DNA of 64,000 nucleotides from Lachnospiraceae bacterium A2 (GTDB lineage: Bacteria; Bacillota; Clostridia; Lachnospirales; Lachnospiraceae), in contig KE159636.1 of NCBI GenBank assembly GCA_000403315.2, positions 62,001 to 126,000 of the forward strand, in the 5' to 3' direction. The notes under the pieces were generated by a model. It saw only the letters and a program-made list of their open reading frames with translations, did not search any database and was not told where the DNA came from. Within the stretch, counting starts at the first letter, position 1. Every line of letters starts with the position of its first letter. Below are positions 1 through 7,333 of the stretch, in pieces. The translations under genes were made by a program, and so were the position numbers.

Positions 1-215
1 AGGTTCCCCGCCCGAAACAGGACGTGGTCCCCATTGACATTGTGCCGGATTACATTCCGGAACAGCATACAGCATCACAGATGCAGAACCCGTACCTTGA
101 CAATTCACATACGATTGAAGTTGATTTGAAGGATATCACAATCCGTATCAGCAATGATGCGGATCCGGCCCTGCTTACCAGGACATTCCGCCTGCTTGGG
201 GAACTCTCATGTTAG
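1..215 (+). CDS. tnpA: IS66 TnpA accessory protein, C-terminal fragment
   Basis: The open frame enters from the left edge of the window (frame starting at base 3) and stops at 215. The visible residues, including IEVDLKDITIRISNDADP near the end, match the C-terminus of IS66 Orf1/TnpA, a small accessory protein needed with TnpB for IS66 transposition. Its stop overlaps the start of tnpB (ATG at 209), as is usual in IS66. The N-terminal part is outside the window. Confidence 0.75.
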   Translation, partial: VPRPKQDVVPIDIVPDYIPEQHTASQMQNPYLDNSHTIEVDLKDITIRISNDADPALLTRTFRLLGELSC

Positions 216-550
216 GCGACATCTCCGGACTTGAAAAGATCTACATTGTCTGCGGCTATACCGATATGCGAAAATCCATTGATGGACTCTGCGCCGTTAT
301 CGAAGACCAACTTAAGATGGATCCGTCGTCCAGTGCTCTCTTCCTTTTCTGCGGAAGAAAACGGGACAGGATCAAAGCCTTGTTCCGGGAACCGGACGGC
401 TCCGTTCTAATCTATAAACGGTTATCTGTCCGCGGCGGCTATCAATGGCCCAGGGAGCAGTCGGAGACCCGGAATCTTTCCTGGCGGGAGTTTGGCTGGC
501 TGATGTCGGGGATTGATATTGACCAGCCAAAAGCCCTGAAAGCAGAGTAA
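209..550 (+). CDS. tnpB: IS66 TnpB accessory protein
   Basis: The protein is 113 aa, the full length usual for IS66 Orf2/TnpB. It shows the family hallmarks: YTDMRKSIDGL near residue 20, LFLFCGRKRDRIKAL near 45, and RGGYQWPR near 75. TnpB is an accessory protein of unknown biochemical role that is required for IS66 transposition. It overlaps the end of tnpA by 7 bases, which suggests translational coupling. A gap of about 140 bases with a TATAAT-like box (near 658-665) separates it from tnpC. Confidence 0.9.
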   Translation: MLGDISGLEKIYIVCGYTDMRKSIDGLCAVIEDQLKMDPSSSALFLFCGRKRDRIKALFREPDGSVLIYKRLSVRGGYQWPREQSETRNLSWREFGWLMSGIDIDQPKALKAE

Positions 551-692
551 AAAGTACCTGGGTTTCAGCAGGAATCCTGCACAGAAGAATCCGGAAATCC
601 CTTGTAAATCCGGCATTTTTCAGGAGCTTTTTTCCTTTCGTAAAAGCCCCGTTTCTGGTATAATAAAGGTATCAAATCCAAGGAGAGAAACG

Positions 693-2310
693 ATGGCTTC
701 CAGTGCAAAAGATATCCAGCTCAGAGAGCTGAAAGATACAGTATCACAACTGAAAACAATGGTATCTGAACAGGCTGGGCTGATCAGATCTCTCCGTCTT
801 ATGATTGATGAAAAATCCAGTCACGAGAAAGCGCTTCAGGAACAGGTGGATTATCTGGCCCAAAAAGCTTTTCGGCTCATCCAGTGAAAGAAGATCCGAT
901 GACATTCCGGGACAACAGAATCTCTTTGGTGAAGCGGAAATAGAACAGGATTCCTCTTTGCTGGAAGAAGATACTGTGGTCCGGGAGCATACCCGTAAAA
1001 AGAAGGCAGCTCATGAGGAGCTTTTCAAAGGCCTGAAGGTTGAAAAAGTAGTGGTCCATCTTCCGGAAGAAGACCGGACCTGCCCGGTCTGCGGTACGCA
1101 GATGGTCCGGGTCGGCGAGGAGTATGTCCGCCGGGAACTGGAATTCATTCCTGCTACCTGTAAAGTGATTGAATACTACAGCCAGAGTTACGGATGCCCA
1201 TCCTGCAAGGAAGGACTCGGCGATACGGAAAAACCCGTGATCGTAAAGTCTCAGGTTCCGGCGGCTCTGGTTGGGAAGGGTCCTGCCTCAGCATCCACTG
1301 TTGCACGGACTATGTATCAGAAGTATGCCAATGGGCTTCCACTTTACCGACAGGAGAAGGACTGGAAACAGTATGGCGCCCAAATCAGCCGCACTACCCT
1401 TGCCAACTGGATCATCTACTGTTCGCAGAACTATTTTCAGCCGATGTATGGTTACTTTCACCGTGAGTTACTGAAACGCAGTTTTGCAATGGCAGATGAG
1501 ACCCGGGTCCAGGTGTTGAATGAGGAAGGCCGCAGAGCGCAGACCCAGTCGTTCATGTGGCTGTTCCGAAGCGGTGAGGATGGGCTTCCGGTGACCATCC
1601 TGTATGGCTATTCTCCGACCAGGAGCGGCAGCCATGCAAAAGAGTTTCTGGAAGGCTACAGCGGATATCTGGAAACAGACGGCTATCAGGGCTATAACAA
1701 TCTGCCGGGGATCCGGCGCTGCTCCTGCTGGGCACATATCCGCCGATACTTTATCGATGCTGTTCCCAAAGGCAGGCAGTATGATTACAGCCAGCCGGCA
1801 GTGCAGGGAGTCCAGTACTGCAACCGGTTATTCGCCATTGAGGACTCCATTAACAAAAAGTATCCCGGTGATTATGAAAAGCGGAACCAGATGCGTCTCG
1901 AGAAGGAAAAACCTGTTCTGGAGGCTTTCTGGGCGTGGCTCGGTCAGCAGAAGCCAGTCCGGAACACCCGGATGGATAAAGCGGTTAATTATGTTCTCAA
2001 TCGACGGGATACAGCGGAGACCTATCTGGAAGACGGACGCTGCAGCTTTACCAATAATCTCAGTGAGAATGCAATCCGTCCATTCGCAGTAGGCCGGAAG
2101 AACTGGCTGTTCAGCAGTTCCGTAGAAGGGGCGAATGCCAGTGCAGCAGTCTATACAATGGTTGAGATGGCAAAAGCGAACGGCCTGAATATTTACGAAT
2201 ATCTCAAATTTCTGCTGGAGCATCGGCCAAGTAAAGATATGGCCGATGAACAGCTGGCGGAACTGGCGCCGTGGAGTGAAAAACTCCAATCTATCAAAAA
2301 TCGCATGTGA
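693..2310 (+). pseudogene. tnpC: IS66 TnpC DDE transposase, frameshifted
   Basis: The N-terminal coiled-coil part reads from ATG 693 (RBS AAGGAGAG) and stops at 887. The remainder reads in the +1 frame to 2310. The two frames join at CAAAAAGCTTTTCGG, about 867-875, where skipping one base restores the expected AQKLFGSSSER. The rest is intact: zinc-binding CPVC and CPSC pairs, DDE residues in MADETRVQV, ETDGYQGY and NNLSENAIRPFAVGRKNW, and the IS66 C-terminal region. IS66 transposases are normally a single frame, so I infer an inactivating one-base insertion. A programmed +1 shift on the A-run is less likely. Confidence 0.8.
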
Positions 2311-2431
2311 ATTATCGTGAATTACTCCAACTCACAAAGGGCTGGGGTAATTTTATATCTGACCGCATTAATATTTGGCGCTTACTGTATAGATATTGAG
2401 TATAAATATTATCCCTATTCGCTATATAAAA

Positions 2432-2460
2432 GACAGTATCAGCTTTACGCCGACACCGCC
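2432..2460 (-). terminator. Rho-independent terminator of the 109-aa gene
   Basis: On the minus strand the stem GGCGGTGTCGGCG pairs, with several G-U pairs, with a GCTGATACTGTC arm and is followed by TTTT. It lies 19 bases past the stop of the gene at 2479-2808. A very similar hairpin follows the paralogous gene near 33.9 kb, so terminator and gene were duplicated together. Confidence 0.7.
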
Positions 2461-2478
2461 TTTTACTCGAACAATCCG

Positions 2479-2808
2479 TTATAAAATTCCTGCTTTTTTC
2501 AGATACCCTACGCTGTCATAGCAGCCACGGAAGTAGATAGACTGCATCTCTATATCCGTGAGTTTATTCCTAAGCTCCATAACTTTAATGAGTGCAGCAC
2601 ATTCTTCCTCGGTCAGTTCCGCCGATGTTTCCGTATCAAACACGCCTAAGACTTTCGGATATCTCTCATAAAGGCTCTCAATTTCAGCTCTCACGGCACG
2701 GTATTCCTCATTTTCTCTGGACAGCTTTGCCATGACAGAGCCGAGATATTCATTAAAGATATTGCTATGGACATCTACAAAAGTTTCAAATCTGAACGTA
2801 TCAGACAT
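2479..2808 (-). CDS. conserved 109-aa protein of unknown function, copy 1
   Basis: ATG at 2808 follows a strong GGAGGTGAG site. The soluble, acidic, helix-rich protein has no signal peptide and no motif I can assign. It differs from the ICE-internal protein at 33910-34239 at only about 9 of 109 positions, and the upstream bases and downstream terminator are also similar. This copy lies outside the ICE boundary at 3531, between the holin-like toxin locus and the IS66. Presence of such a gene next to mobile DNA suggests an accessory role, but I do not recognise a function. Confidence 0.75.
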   Translation of the reverse strand: MSDTFRFETFVDVHSNIFNEYLGSVMAKLSRENEEYRAVRAEIESLYERYPKVLGVFDTETSAELTEEECAALIKVMELRNKLTDIEMQSIYFRGCYDSVGYLKKAGIL

Positions 2809-2872
2809 TCTTCCTCACCTCCGACTTTTTCTTATTGTCACTTATTATACTACTCAGTGACAGGGAAACAGA

Positions 2873-2901
2873 TTGCCGAATAGCTTAAAATATGCTACAA
2901 T
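2873..2901 (+). promoter_or_regulatory. Promoter of holin-like toxin gene
   Basis: TTGCCG (2873-2878), a 17-base spacer and TACAAT (2896-2901) form a good sigma-A-type promoter 70 bases upstream of the toxin start. Confidence 0.65.
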
Positions 2902-2971
2902 CTGTAAATGGAGTAACCGTGTTACAAGGTGACAGCCTCCCTCACTTCACAGAAGAGGGGAGGTGATGCAT

Positions 2972-3067
2972 ATGAGTACATACGAAGTTTTAAGCCTGCT
3001 GTTTTTGGGCGGTTCGTTCCCCGTTGCATTGCTTGCCTACATAGATAGGAACAACAAGCGAAAATAA
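2972..3067 (+). CDS. putative holin-like toxin, 31 aa (type I TA)
   Basis: The ORF starts at ATG 2972, 8 bases after GAGGGGAGGTG, and ends at TAA 3067. The peptide begins MSTYEVLSLLFLGGSF and ends with the basic tail DRNNKRK, giving one hydrophobic transmembrane stretch and a charged cytosolic end. This matches the small putative holin-like toxin family (Hol_Tox) found in many Firmicutes, related in layout to TxpA-type type I toxins. Overexpressed members damage membranes; that is family knowledge and was not tested here. A promoter lies upstream and a convergent antisense promoter lies downstream, so the mRNA 3' end should pair with an antisense RNA. Confidence 0.8.
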   Translation: MSTYEVLSLLFLGGSFPVALLAYIDRNNKRK

Positions 3068-3069
3068 AC

Positions 3070-3106
3070 AAACCTACCTTGTATCTTGGCGGAACAGGTA
3101 GGTTTA
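3070..3106 (+). terminator. Bidirectional hairpin at toxin 3' end
   Basis: AAACCTACC (from about 3070) pairs with GGTAGGTTT (about 3098-3106) across a loop of about 19 bases. It is followed by ATTGT on the plus strand and by GTTTATTTT on the minus strand, so it could end both the toxin mRNA and the antisense RNA. Confidence 0.6.
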
Positions 3107-3157
3107 TTGTATAAACACTATTTGGGAGGCTAACCACTTTGTGGGCGGTTGCTCCTT
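3070..3157 (-). ncRNA. putative antisense antitoxin RNA
   Basis: The minus strand has a promoter with TTGATT (3187-3192), a 17-base spacer and TATATT (3164-3169). A transcript starting near 3157 would run convergently into the toxin gene and overlap its 3' end. It would contain a stem built from GGAG...CTCC and AACCAC...GTGG (3123-3155). This is the layout of type I antitoxins such as RatA. The exact ends are inferred from the promoter and the shared terminator only. Confidence 0.55.
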
Positions 3158-3163
3158 TTCTAT

Positions 3164-3192
3164 AATATAACATTTCTGAATCTGAAAATCAA
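3164..3192 (-). promoter_or_regulatory. Promoter of the antisense RNA
   Basis: On the minus strand, TTGATT at 3187-3192 and TATATT at 3164-3169 are separated by exactly 17 bases. The promoter faces the toxin gene, and no protein-coding frame of note follows it. Confidence 0.6.
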
Positions 3193-3226
3193 CATTCTTT
3201 TTTTAATCTCGGCAGATTATCTCATA

Positions 3227-3506
3227 TCATACTAAAATGCTTAAATGCTGCCACAATCGCTTTTTCTTTCTCCGGCGGGCATTTGGCACACGGCTTTTAT
3301 TATCGCCTACATTGTAATTCAGACGTTTCTCAATACCACATTTGTCTTTTATCTGCGCCACATACAAAGACGATACCTTCAAACCATATTCTGACATTAT
3401 CCATTCTTTAATTTCCGTATAGGTTGCAAAACCCTTTACACCTTTCAAAAATTCGTTATCTTTCGGCTCATAATCGTCGTATGCATACACGATATTTTTT
3501 GTGTTC
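3227..3506 (-). pseudogene. Displaced, decayed RlmD-type C-terminal tail
   Basis: On the minus strand the frame contains YEPKDNEFLKGVKGFATY, IKEWIMSEYGLKVSSLYVAQ and IKDKCGIEKR. This is the C-terminal tail found on clostridial RlmD proteins and homologous to the tail at 52872-53210 (VTYKMIKEYI, AYIAEVKRELG). The frame is broken near 3280-3288: adding one A restores KCPPEKEKAIVAAFKHFSMI. It is also out of frame with the CVLLGRK-stop that precedes it at the ICE end. It is therefore a non-functional remnant, probably left by an earlier element in the same site or by decay of the host tail. Confidence 0.7.
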
Positions 3507-5177
3507 CTATTTCCTACCCAAAAGGACGCACGTCTCAACGGTATTACCCCTTTCCCACAAAACTTTCCTTACTTCCTTGCCGTCAATATAAATCGGAAAG
3601 TTAAACTCTATCGACTTCAACGGCATTTTCGATTCTCCATTCGGATATATCTGTATTTCTTTAATGAGGTATGTGATAAGGTTTTTCTTCTCCTCATCAC
3701 TCATTATAGCATATAACTTTCCAAAGTTCTGCATGATTTTGTAAACATTGTCAAGCGTGATGGCTTCCATCTCAATGGAGCTTTTTCTTAATTTGGCATC
3801 TTCAATGCGTTCCTCCAACTCCACCATCGTATCGTACAAAGCATCAAGCCTTAATGTCATATCGTGGATTTTTCTTTCACGGAATCGGGCATCGACAGGA
3901 AGATTGTCAATCTCATTTTCCAGACGTGCTTTATTCAAATCCACCTCTTTCAGCTTGTTTTCATAATTGGCAAGTTCTTTATCTACAACACTTGTATCTG
4001 TCTGCACTCCAATCCGCTTTTCAATCTCTTTTGCAAAATAGGCATCGCTTACAAGCTCTCTTACCGCTTCTACTACAAGCGGCTCAATGTCTATTTTCCT
4101 TAAAGATGCCTTGTAGTCACAATGACGCCCCCGCTCCTGCTTATTTCTTCCGCATATATAATAGTAGACTTCCTTATATGTGCCGTCTTTATTTGTCCAT
4201 GCGTGTTTATTCGTATACATCGAACTGCCGCAAAGAGGACATTTCAAAACACCCGTCAGAAGATGCGACCTTTCTTTGCCGATTCTCGACGGCTGCTTGA
4301 TTCCTGTTGCTAAACGCTTCGCATGGACTTTCTGCCAGAGTTCCTCACTGACAATCCCCTCATGCTGCCCGTCCTCTAAGATATAATCATCTGTATGGAC
4401 TTGTTTGTATTCATTCTTCGTTCCTTTCACTTTCTCCCGTGTTCTTCTGCCATATGCAATTTTTCCGCAGTAAACAGGATTGTCTAATATCTGCCGTATT
4501 AAATGGCTGCTCCATGTTTCTAACTTTCCATTCTGGCGGGGTATCTTCTTTATCCCTTGCAGATTAAGATATTTTGCAACTCCCCCAAGCCCTATATCTG
4601 AATTTCCAAACTTATCAAATATAATTCGGATTGCTTCGGCTTCTTTTTCCTCTATTAAAAGATGGTTGTCTTTCAGATAATACCCATATGGGGCAAAACC
4701 GCCGTTCCAACCGCCTTGCCTTGCTTTTTCCCTGCGTCCGTTCATAGTCTGCTCAATGATATTTTCCCGCTCAATCTCGGCAACCGCCGACAGGACAGAT
4801 ATGAGCAGCTTTCCGCTTGTCTGGGATGAGTCAATCCCCTCTTCAATGCAGATAAGGTTTATCCCATAAGACTGGACAAACTCCAATGAATTTAGAATAT
4901 CTGCCGCATTTCTCCCAAAACGTGAAAGTTTATAGACAAGGATATACTCTATTTCCAATCCGTTTTTTATGTCGGACAGCATTTTCTTAAATGCGGGTCG
5001 CCCCTCGATTGACTTCCCTGATTTTCCTGCATCTTCGTAGATGCCGACAACCTCCATTTCCTCACGGTCTGCAAACCGTTTCAAACTATTTTTCTGCCCC
5101 TCAAGGCTGTATCCGTCAACCTGCATCTCGGTACTTACTCTTGGATACAGAACACATTTCTTTCCTTCCCTGTTCAT
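3507..5177 (-). CDS. Large serine recombinase (ICE integrase)
   Basis: The protein is 556 aa with ATG 5177 after ATCGGAGGTG. An N-terminal resolvase domain (about 1-145) carries the catalytic serine in YPRVSTEMQ and the SRFGRNAADIL helix. It is followed by a recombinase domain and a zinc ribbon (CPLCGSSMY ... CGRNKQERGRHC, about 310-350), then a long coiled coil (about 400-470). Large serine recombinases integrate and excise DNA between short att sites with a 2-bp crossover. The gene lies at the extreme left end of the ICE. Its last codons (VETCVLLGRK, stop 3507) span the att core and copy the normal RlmD C-terminus, so the seven residues after VET are encoded by host DNA. Confidence 0.93.
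   Translation of the reverse strand: MNREGKKCVLYPRVSTEMQVDGYSLEGQKNSLKRFADREEMEVVGIYEDAGKSGKSIEGRPAFKKMLSDIKNGLEIEYILVYKLSRFGRNAADILNSLEFVQSYGINLICIEEGIDSSQTSGKLLISVLSAVAEIERENIIEQTMNGRREKARQGGWNGGFAPYGYYLKDNHLLIEEKEAEAIRIIFDKFGNSDIGLGGVAKYLNLQGIKKIPRQNGKLETWSSHLIRQILDNPVYCGKIAYGRRTREKVKGTKNEYKQVHTDDYILEDGQHEGIVSEELWQKVHAKRLATGIKQPSRIGKERSHLLTGVLKCPLCGSSMYTNKHAWTNKDGTYKEVYYYICGRNKQERGRHCDYKASLRKIDIEPLVVEAVRELVSDAYFAKEIEKRIGVQTDTSVVDKELANYENKLKEVDLNKARLENEIDNLPVDARFRERKIHDMTLRLDALYDTMVELEERIEDAKLRKSSIEMEAITLDNVYKIMQNFGKLYAIMSDEEKKNLITYLIKEIQIYPNGESKMPLKSIEFNFPIYIDGKEVRKVLWERGNTVETCVLLGRK
3531..3536 (-). other. att core, left ICE junction
   Basis: The minus-strand bases GAGACG encode E-T in the recombinase. 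The same six bases in the same codon phase occur in rlmD at 53211-53216, and the flanks differ except for GT[T/G] just before. This is the most likely crossover core. Left of it lies host rlmD 3' sequence and right of it lies the ICE. Confidence 0.7.
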
Positions 5178-5228
5178 TCTAACACCTCCGATAATTTTGG
5201 AAAATGCGGTATGTAAAGTTGCGTAAGA

Positions 5229-5378
5229 CTACGCAACACAATCCAGTTCCTGCAAAACAAATCTTCCGTATTTTTCAACTGCCTGCACCATAGCTTTTAT
5301 AAAGACATCAAAGTTTTCTGCTTCGTTGGCTTCATTCTTTTGTTGTTCCGCATTATGAAATTCTTTGACATTTTCCAT
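5229..5378 (-). CDS. small acidic 49-aa protein, unknown
   Basis: ATG 5378 follows GCGGAGGTAGACAG, a strong ribosome site, and the frame ends at TAG 5229. The peptide begins MENVKEFHNAEQQKNEA and ends LQELDCVA. It is rich in Glu, Asn and Lys at the N-terminus with an amphipathic helix after residue 24. It lies between mazF and the recombinase, 51 bases upstream of the recombinase start, so the two are probably cotranscribed. It might be an excision or regulatory factor, or a toxin partner; nothing in its sequence decides this. Confidence 0.65.
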   Translation of the reverse strand: MENVKEFHNAEQQKNEANEAENFDVFIKAMVQAVEKYGRFVLQELDCVA

Positions 5379-5399
5379 CTGTCTACCTCCGCAAAGCTT

Positions 5400-5437
5400 A
5401 ACGGCTGTATGCCATAAATTATATGGATACAGCCGTT
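5400..5437 (-). terminator. Strong hairpin between mazF and the 49-aa gene
   Basis: AACGGCTGTATGCCATA pairs with TATGGATACAGCCGTT across the loop AATTA, with one mismatch. There is no long U-run on either strand, so it may be a processing or attenuation hairpin and not a full terminator. Confidence 0.5.
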
Positions 5438-5469
5438 ATTTGACTAATGTGCAAATCCTCCCATTTCCA

Positions 5470-5847
5470 CTAATTCGCACAATTATTTTCCAAACCATTT
5501 TTAAGTGAAATGCTAATGGCAAGAGCCTTATCAACCCTTGCCATCGTTTCAGTCGGCATCATCCCCATATACTGTTTCAGCCTTTTCTTATCTACTGTAC
5601 GGATTTGCTCAAGCAGTACAACGGAATCCTTATCAAGCCCCTCAAAATCATTTACTGCGGTATGTGTCGGCAATTTTGATTTTGTCTGCACCCTGCTCGT
5701 AATGGCTGCGATAATGACCGTCGGGCTGTGCCTGTTTCCCATATTATTGGAAATGATAAGTACGGGTCGTGTGCCGCCCTGCTCCGAACCGACAACGGGA
5801 TTAAGCTCTGCGTAGTAGATGTCGCCACGCCTGATTGTTCTTTCCAT
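5470..5847 (-). CDS. MazF/PemK-family endoribonuclease toxin
   Basis: I start at ATG 5847, because GGAGG lies 10-14 bases upstream; the earlier ATG 5865 overlaps that site. The 125-aa product shows the MazF fold signatures [36 protein letters not shown] and [10 protein letters not shown]. Family members cleave single-stranded RNA in the toxin-antitoxin setting. No MazE-type antitoxin gene lies upstream; that space is a structured non-coding region. The nearest small gene is the 49-aa one downstream. The toxin core residues look intact. Confidence 0.88.
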   Translation of the reverse strand: MERTIRRGDIYYAELNPVVGSEQGGTRPVLIISNNMGNRHSPTVIIAAITSRVQTKSKLPTHTAVNDFEGLDKDSVVLLEQIRTVDKKRLKQYMGMMPTETMARVDKALAISISLKNGLENNCAN

Positions 5848-6434
5848 ATTCTTTATAACCTCCATCAGTATTTAGGCAGGAAACCCTGCCTATGTAACAG
5901 CCAGACACACGGAAGTATTTAAGGTCGGGAGAGTATAAAACAAACTCTGTTTCCATTGACCACCTTGTATCTGGCTTTATGATAGAAAGCATTTTCTATT
6001 TGTCCCCGACACCCCGAAAATGCTGATGCGTGATAACGCAAGGGAAGTCACCAAACGGTCAGCAGCGAACTGACGCCACGGGAATTGCACCCCAACTGTC
6101 GGTCTGACAGAGCCGCCCCCATTGCCTGCGGCGGATTGGTTACCGCTCGGACTGTGGCTGGACGGGAGTATCATTGTCCTCTTTGTGTGTCTTGGCGAAA
6201 TCGGGAGCTGCCCGATATTTTGAGTCGGTAATTTATCCGCTCACTGCTTTTCGGCAGGTCATGGCGTACCGCTGCACACGCTTATGCTTATTACAGCCAC
6301 AAAGAGAATGTATTTGGTGAATGGGTATTCGGTTGTCAAAGAGCCGTCCCGTTTTTGCCATAAAGGAAAACAGGTGAAAGAGCTTTTAAGCCCCTTCACC
6401 TGTTTGCTCACTCATTCGCCACAATACAAGGCAA
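5848..6434. other. 587-base non-coding region with serial hairpins
   Basis: I see no credible gene here. Between 5990 and 6216 there are six short hairpins in series: CATTTTC/GAAAATG (5990-6022), TGCGT/ACGCA (6027-6040), GTCAG/CTGAC (6058-6074), CTGTC/GACAG (6096-6110), GCCGC/GCGGC (6112-6132) and ATCGGG/CCCGAT (6200-6216). The region is GC-richer than its neighbours. On the minus strand it would be the leader of mazF. It could be a structured RNA or a regulatory/DNA-processing site of the ICE. Confidence 0.4.
6368..6405 (-). terminator. Terminator after the sigma-like gene
   Basis: AAACAGGTGAA pairs perfectly with TTCACCTGTTT, with an inner GCTT/AAGC stem. On the minus strand it is followed by TCCTTTATGG, a short U-rich tract. 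It lies 30 bases past the stop at 6435. Confidence 0.6.
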
Positions 6435-6905
6435 TTATTTCATAAATTTTTTTATCGCCTTTAATGCCGCTTTTACAGAACACTGGACAGCTTGATATTT
6501 GCAGCCCTCCAACTTCGCAATCTGCTCATAGGTCAACTCCCCGAAAAAATACAGCTTCAGCCTGCGTCGCTGCACTTCTGGAAGTTTGGAAACCGCCCTA
6601 TGTAGCTGCTCGTATTCGATGCTCTCTGAAACAATATCCTCAATCTTTTCTGCCTTATAAAAAGCTCTGTCATTCAGCGTTTCTTCGGTCAGTTCGGAGT
6701 GTTCAATGTGCCTGCTCACCCTGTTGAGATGGGATATGTCCTCAAGCTCAAATCTGTCAAACGTCTGGTACAGCATTTCGTCAATCTCAATATTCTGCTG
6801 CTTTCCACGTCCGTCCTTAAAAGAGAGATAATAATGCCCCTCGGTTATCGTCAAAGTGTACGGATTATACTTGTCCTTTTTTCGGTTTGGATGCTTTTCA
6901 AGCAT
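6435..6905 (-). CDS. sigma-70-like / HTH regulator of the ICE
   Basis: ATG 6905 follows GGAGGAAATTACA; the upstream ATG 6920 lacks a ribosome site. The 156-aa protein has a C-terminal region-4-like helix-turn-helix (about 95-150): KLPEVQRRRLKLYFFGELTYEQIAKLEGCKYQAVQCSVKAALKAIKKF. An N-terminal part contains FKDGRGKQQNIEIDEMLYQTF. Such short sigma-70 family proteins are standard in Tn916/Tn1549-type elements and are thought to control transfer or excision genes. It is encoded alone between two terminators, near the recombinase. Confidence 0.82.
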   Translation of the reverse strand: MLEKHPNRKKDKYNPYTLTITEGHYYLSFKDGRGKQQNIEIDEMLYQTFDRFELEDISHLNRVSRHIEHSELTEETLNDRAFYKAEKIEDIVSESIEYEQLHRAVSKLPEVQRRRLKLYFFGELTYEQIAKLEGCKYQAVQCSVKAALKAIKKFMK

Positions 6906-7021
6906 TGTAATTTCCTCCAATCAATCTGAATTTTTTTGAAAATCCAGATTGACGGGCGGAGAACGGCATCCAATCCCAGAAACCGTCTTACGACGTGTTC
7001 TAACAAAAAACGACAAAAGAA

Positions 7022-7053
7022 AAACCGCAAAGGTTCTGTGACCTTTACGGTTT
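7022..7053 (-). terminator. Hairpin upstream of the sigma-like gene
   Basis: AAACCGCAAAGGT pairs with ACCTTTACGGTTT (one G-U). On the minus strand it is followed by TTCTTTTG, so it is a terminator or attenuator in the sigma-like gene's 5' region. An 8-bp inverted repeat, TCAATCTG/CAGATTGA, follows just upstream of the start codon. Confidence 0.55.
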
Positions 7054-7202
7054 AGGGAGATTTTAGTTCTAATATGTAGAAATATGACTTCTACTTGCAG
7101 GGTGCAAAGTCCCCATACGTTGACGAGGATTTTTTTAACAGACTATCTACCAATCCCTGATATGATATATGTAAATACAACACACTTTCTATATGCAAAA
7201 AA

Positions 7203-7233
7203 TCCCTCCAAACTAAAAACAGATTTGGAAGGA
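7203..7233. terminator. Bidirectional terminator
   Basis: TCCCTCCAAA pairs with TTTGGAAGGA. T-rich tracts flank it on both strands (CTTTTATTTTT on plus, TTTTTTGC on minus). It lies downstream of the ABC-F gene. Confidence 0.65.
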
Positions 7234-7257
7234 CTTTTATTTTTGGCATGGCAAAGC

Positions 7258-7293
7258 AGCCCACCAAACACTGTTTTTTTTATTTGGCGGGCT
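7258..7293. terminator. Second hairpin downstream of ABC-F
   Basis: AGCCCACCAAA pairs with TTTGGCGGGCT with one G-U, around a T-rich loop. It lies 41 bases past the ABC-F stop and probably acts with the hairpin at 7203-7233 to end the ABC-F transcript. Confidence 0.5.
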
Positions 7294-7333
7294 TCCCCTT
7301 ACCTATGACACTATTTAGAAATGTGCCTTTCAC

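Larger units (their letters stand above)
1..2385 (+). mobile_element. IS66-family insertion sequence, right part
   Basis: Three consecutive IS66-type genes (tnpA end, tnpB, tnpC) are followed by a sequence ending ATTTGGCGCTTAC at 2373-2385. Read on the minus strand this begins GTAAGCGCC, which matches the GTAAGCG terminus typical of IS66 inverted repeats, so I place the right end at 2385. The left end lies outside the window, so the target duplication (expected 8 bp, TGTATAGA on this side) cannot be checked. The element sits just beyond a terminator belonging to the 109-aa gene. The tnpC frame is broken, so this copy is probably inactive by itself. Confidence 0.85.

Noticed and set aside
2922..3173. 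83-aa minus-strand frame over the toxin gene
   Set aside because: It overlaps the antisense RNA and the toxin; the small plus-strand toxin with promoter and ribosome site is the better explanation.
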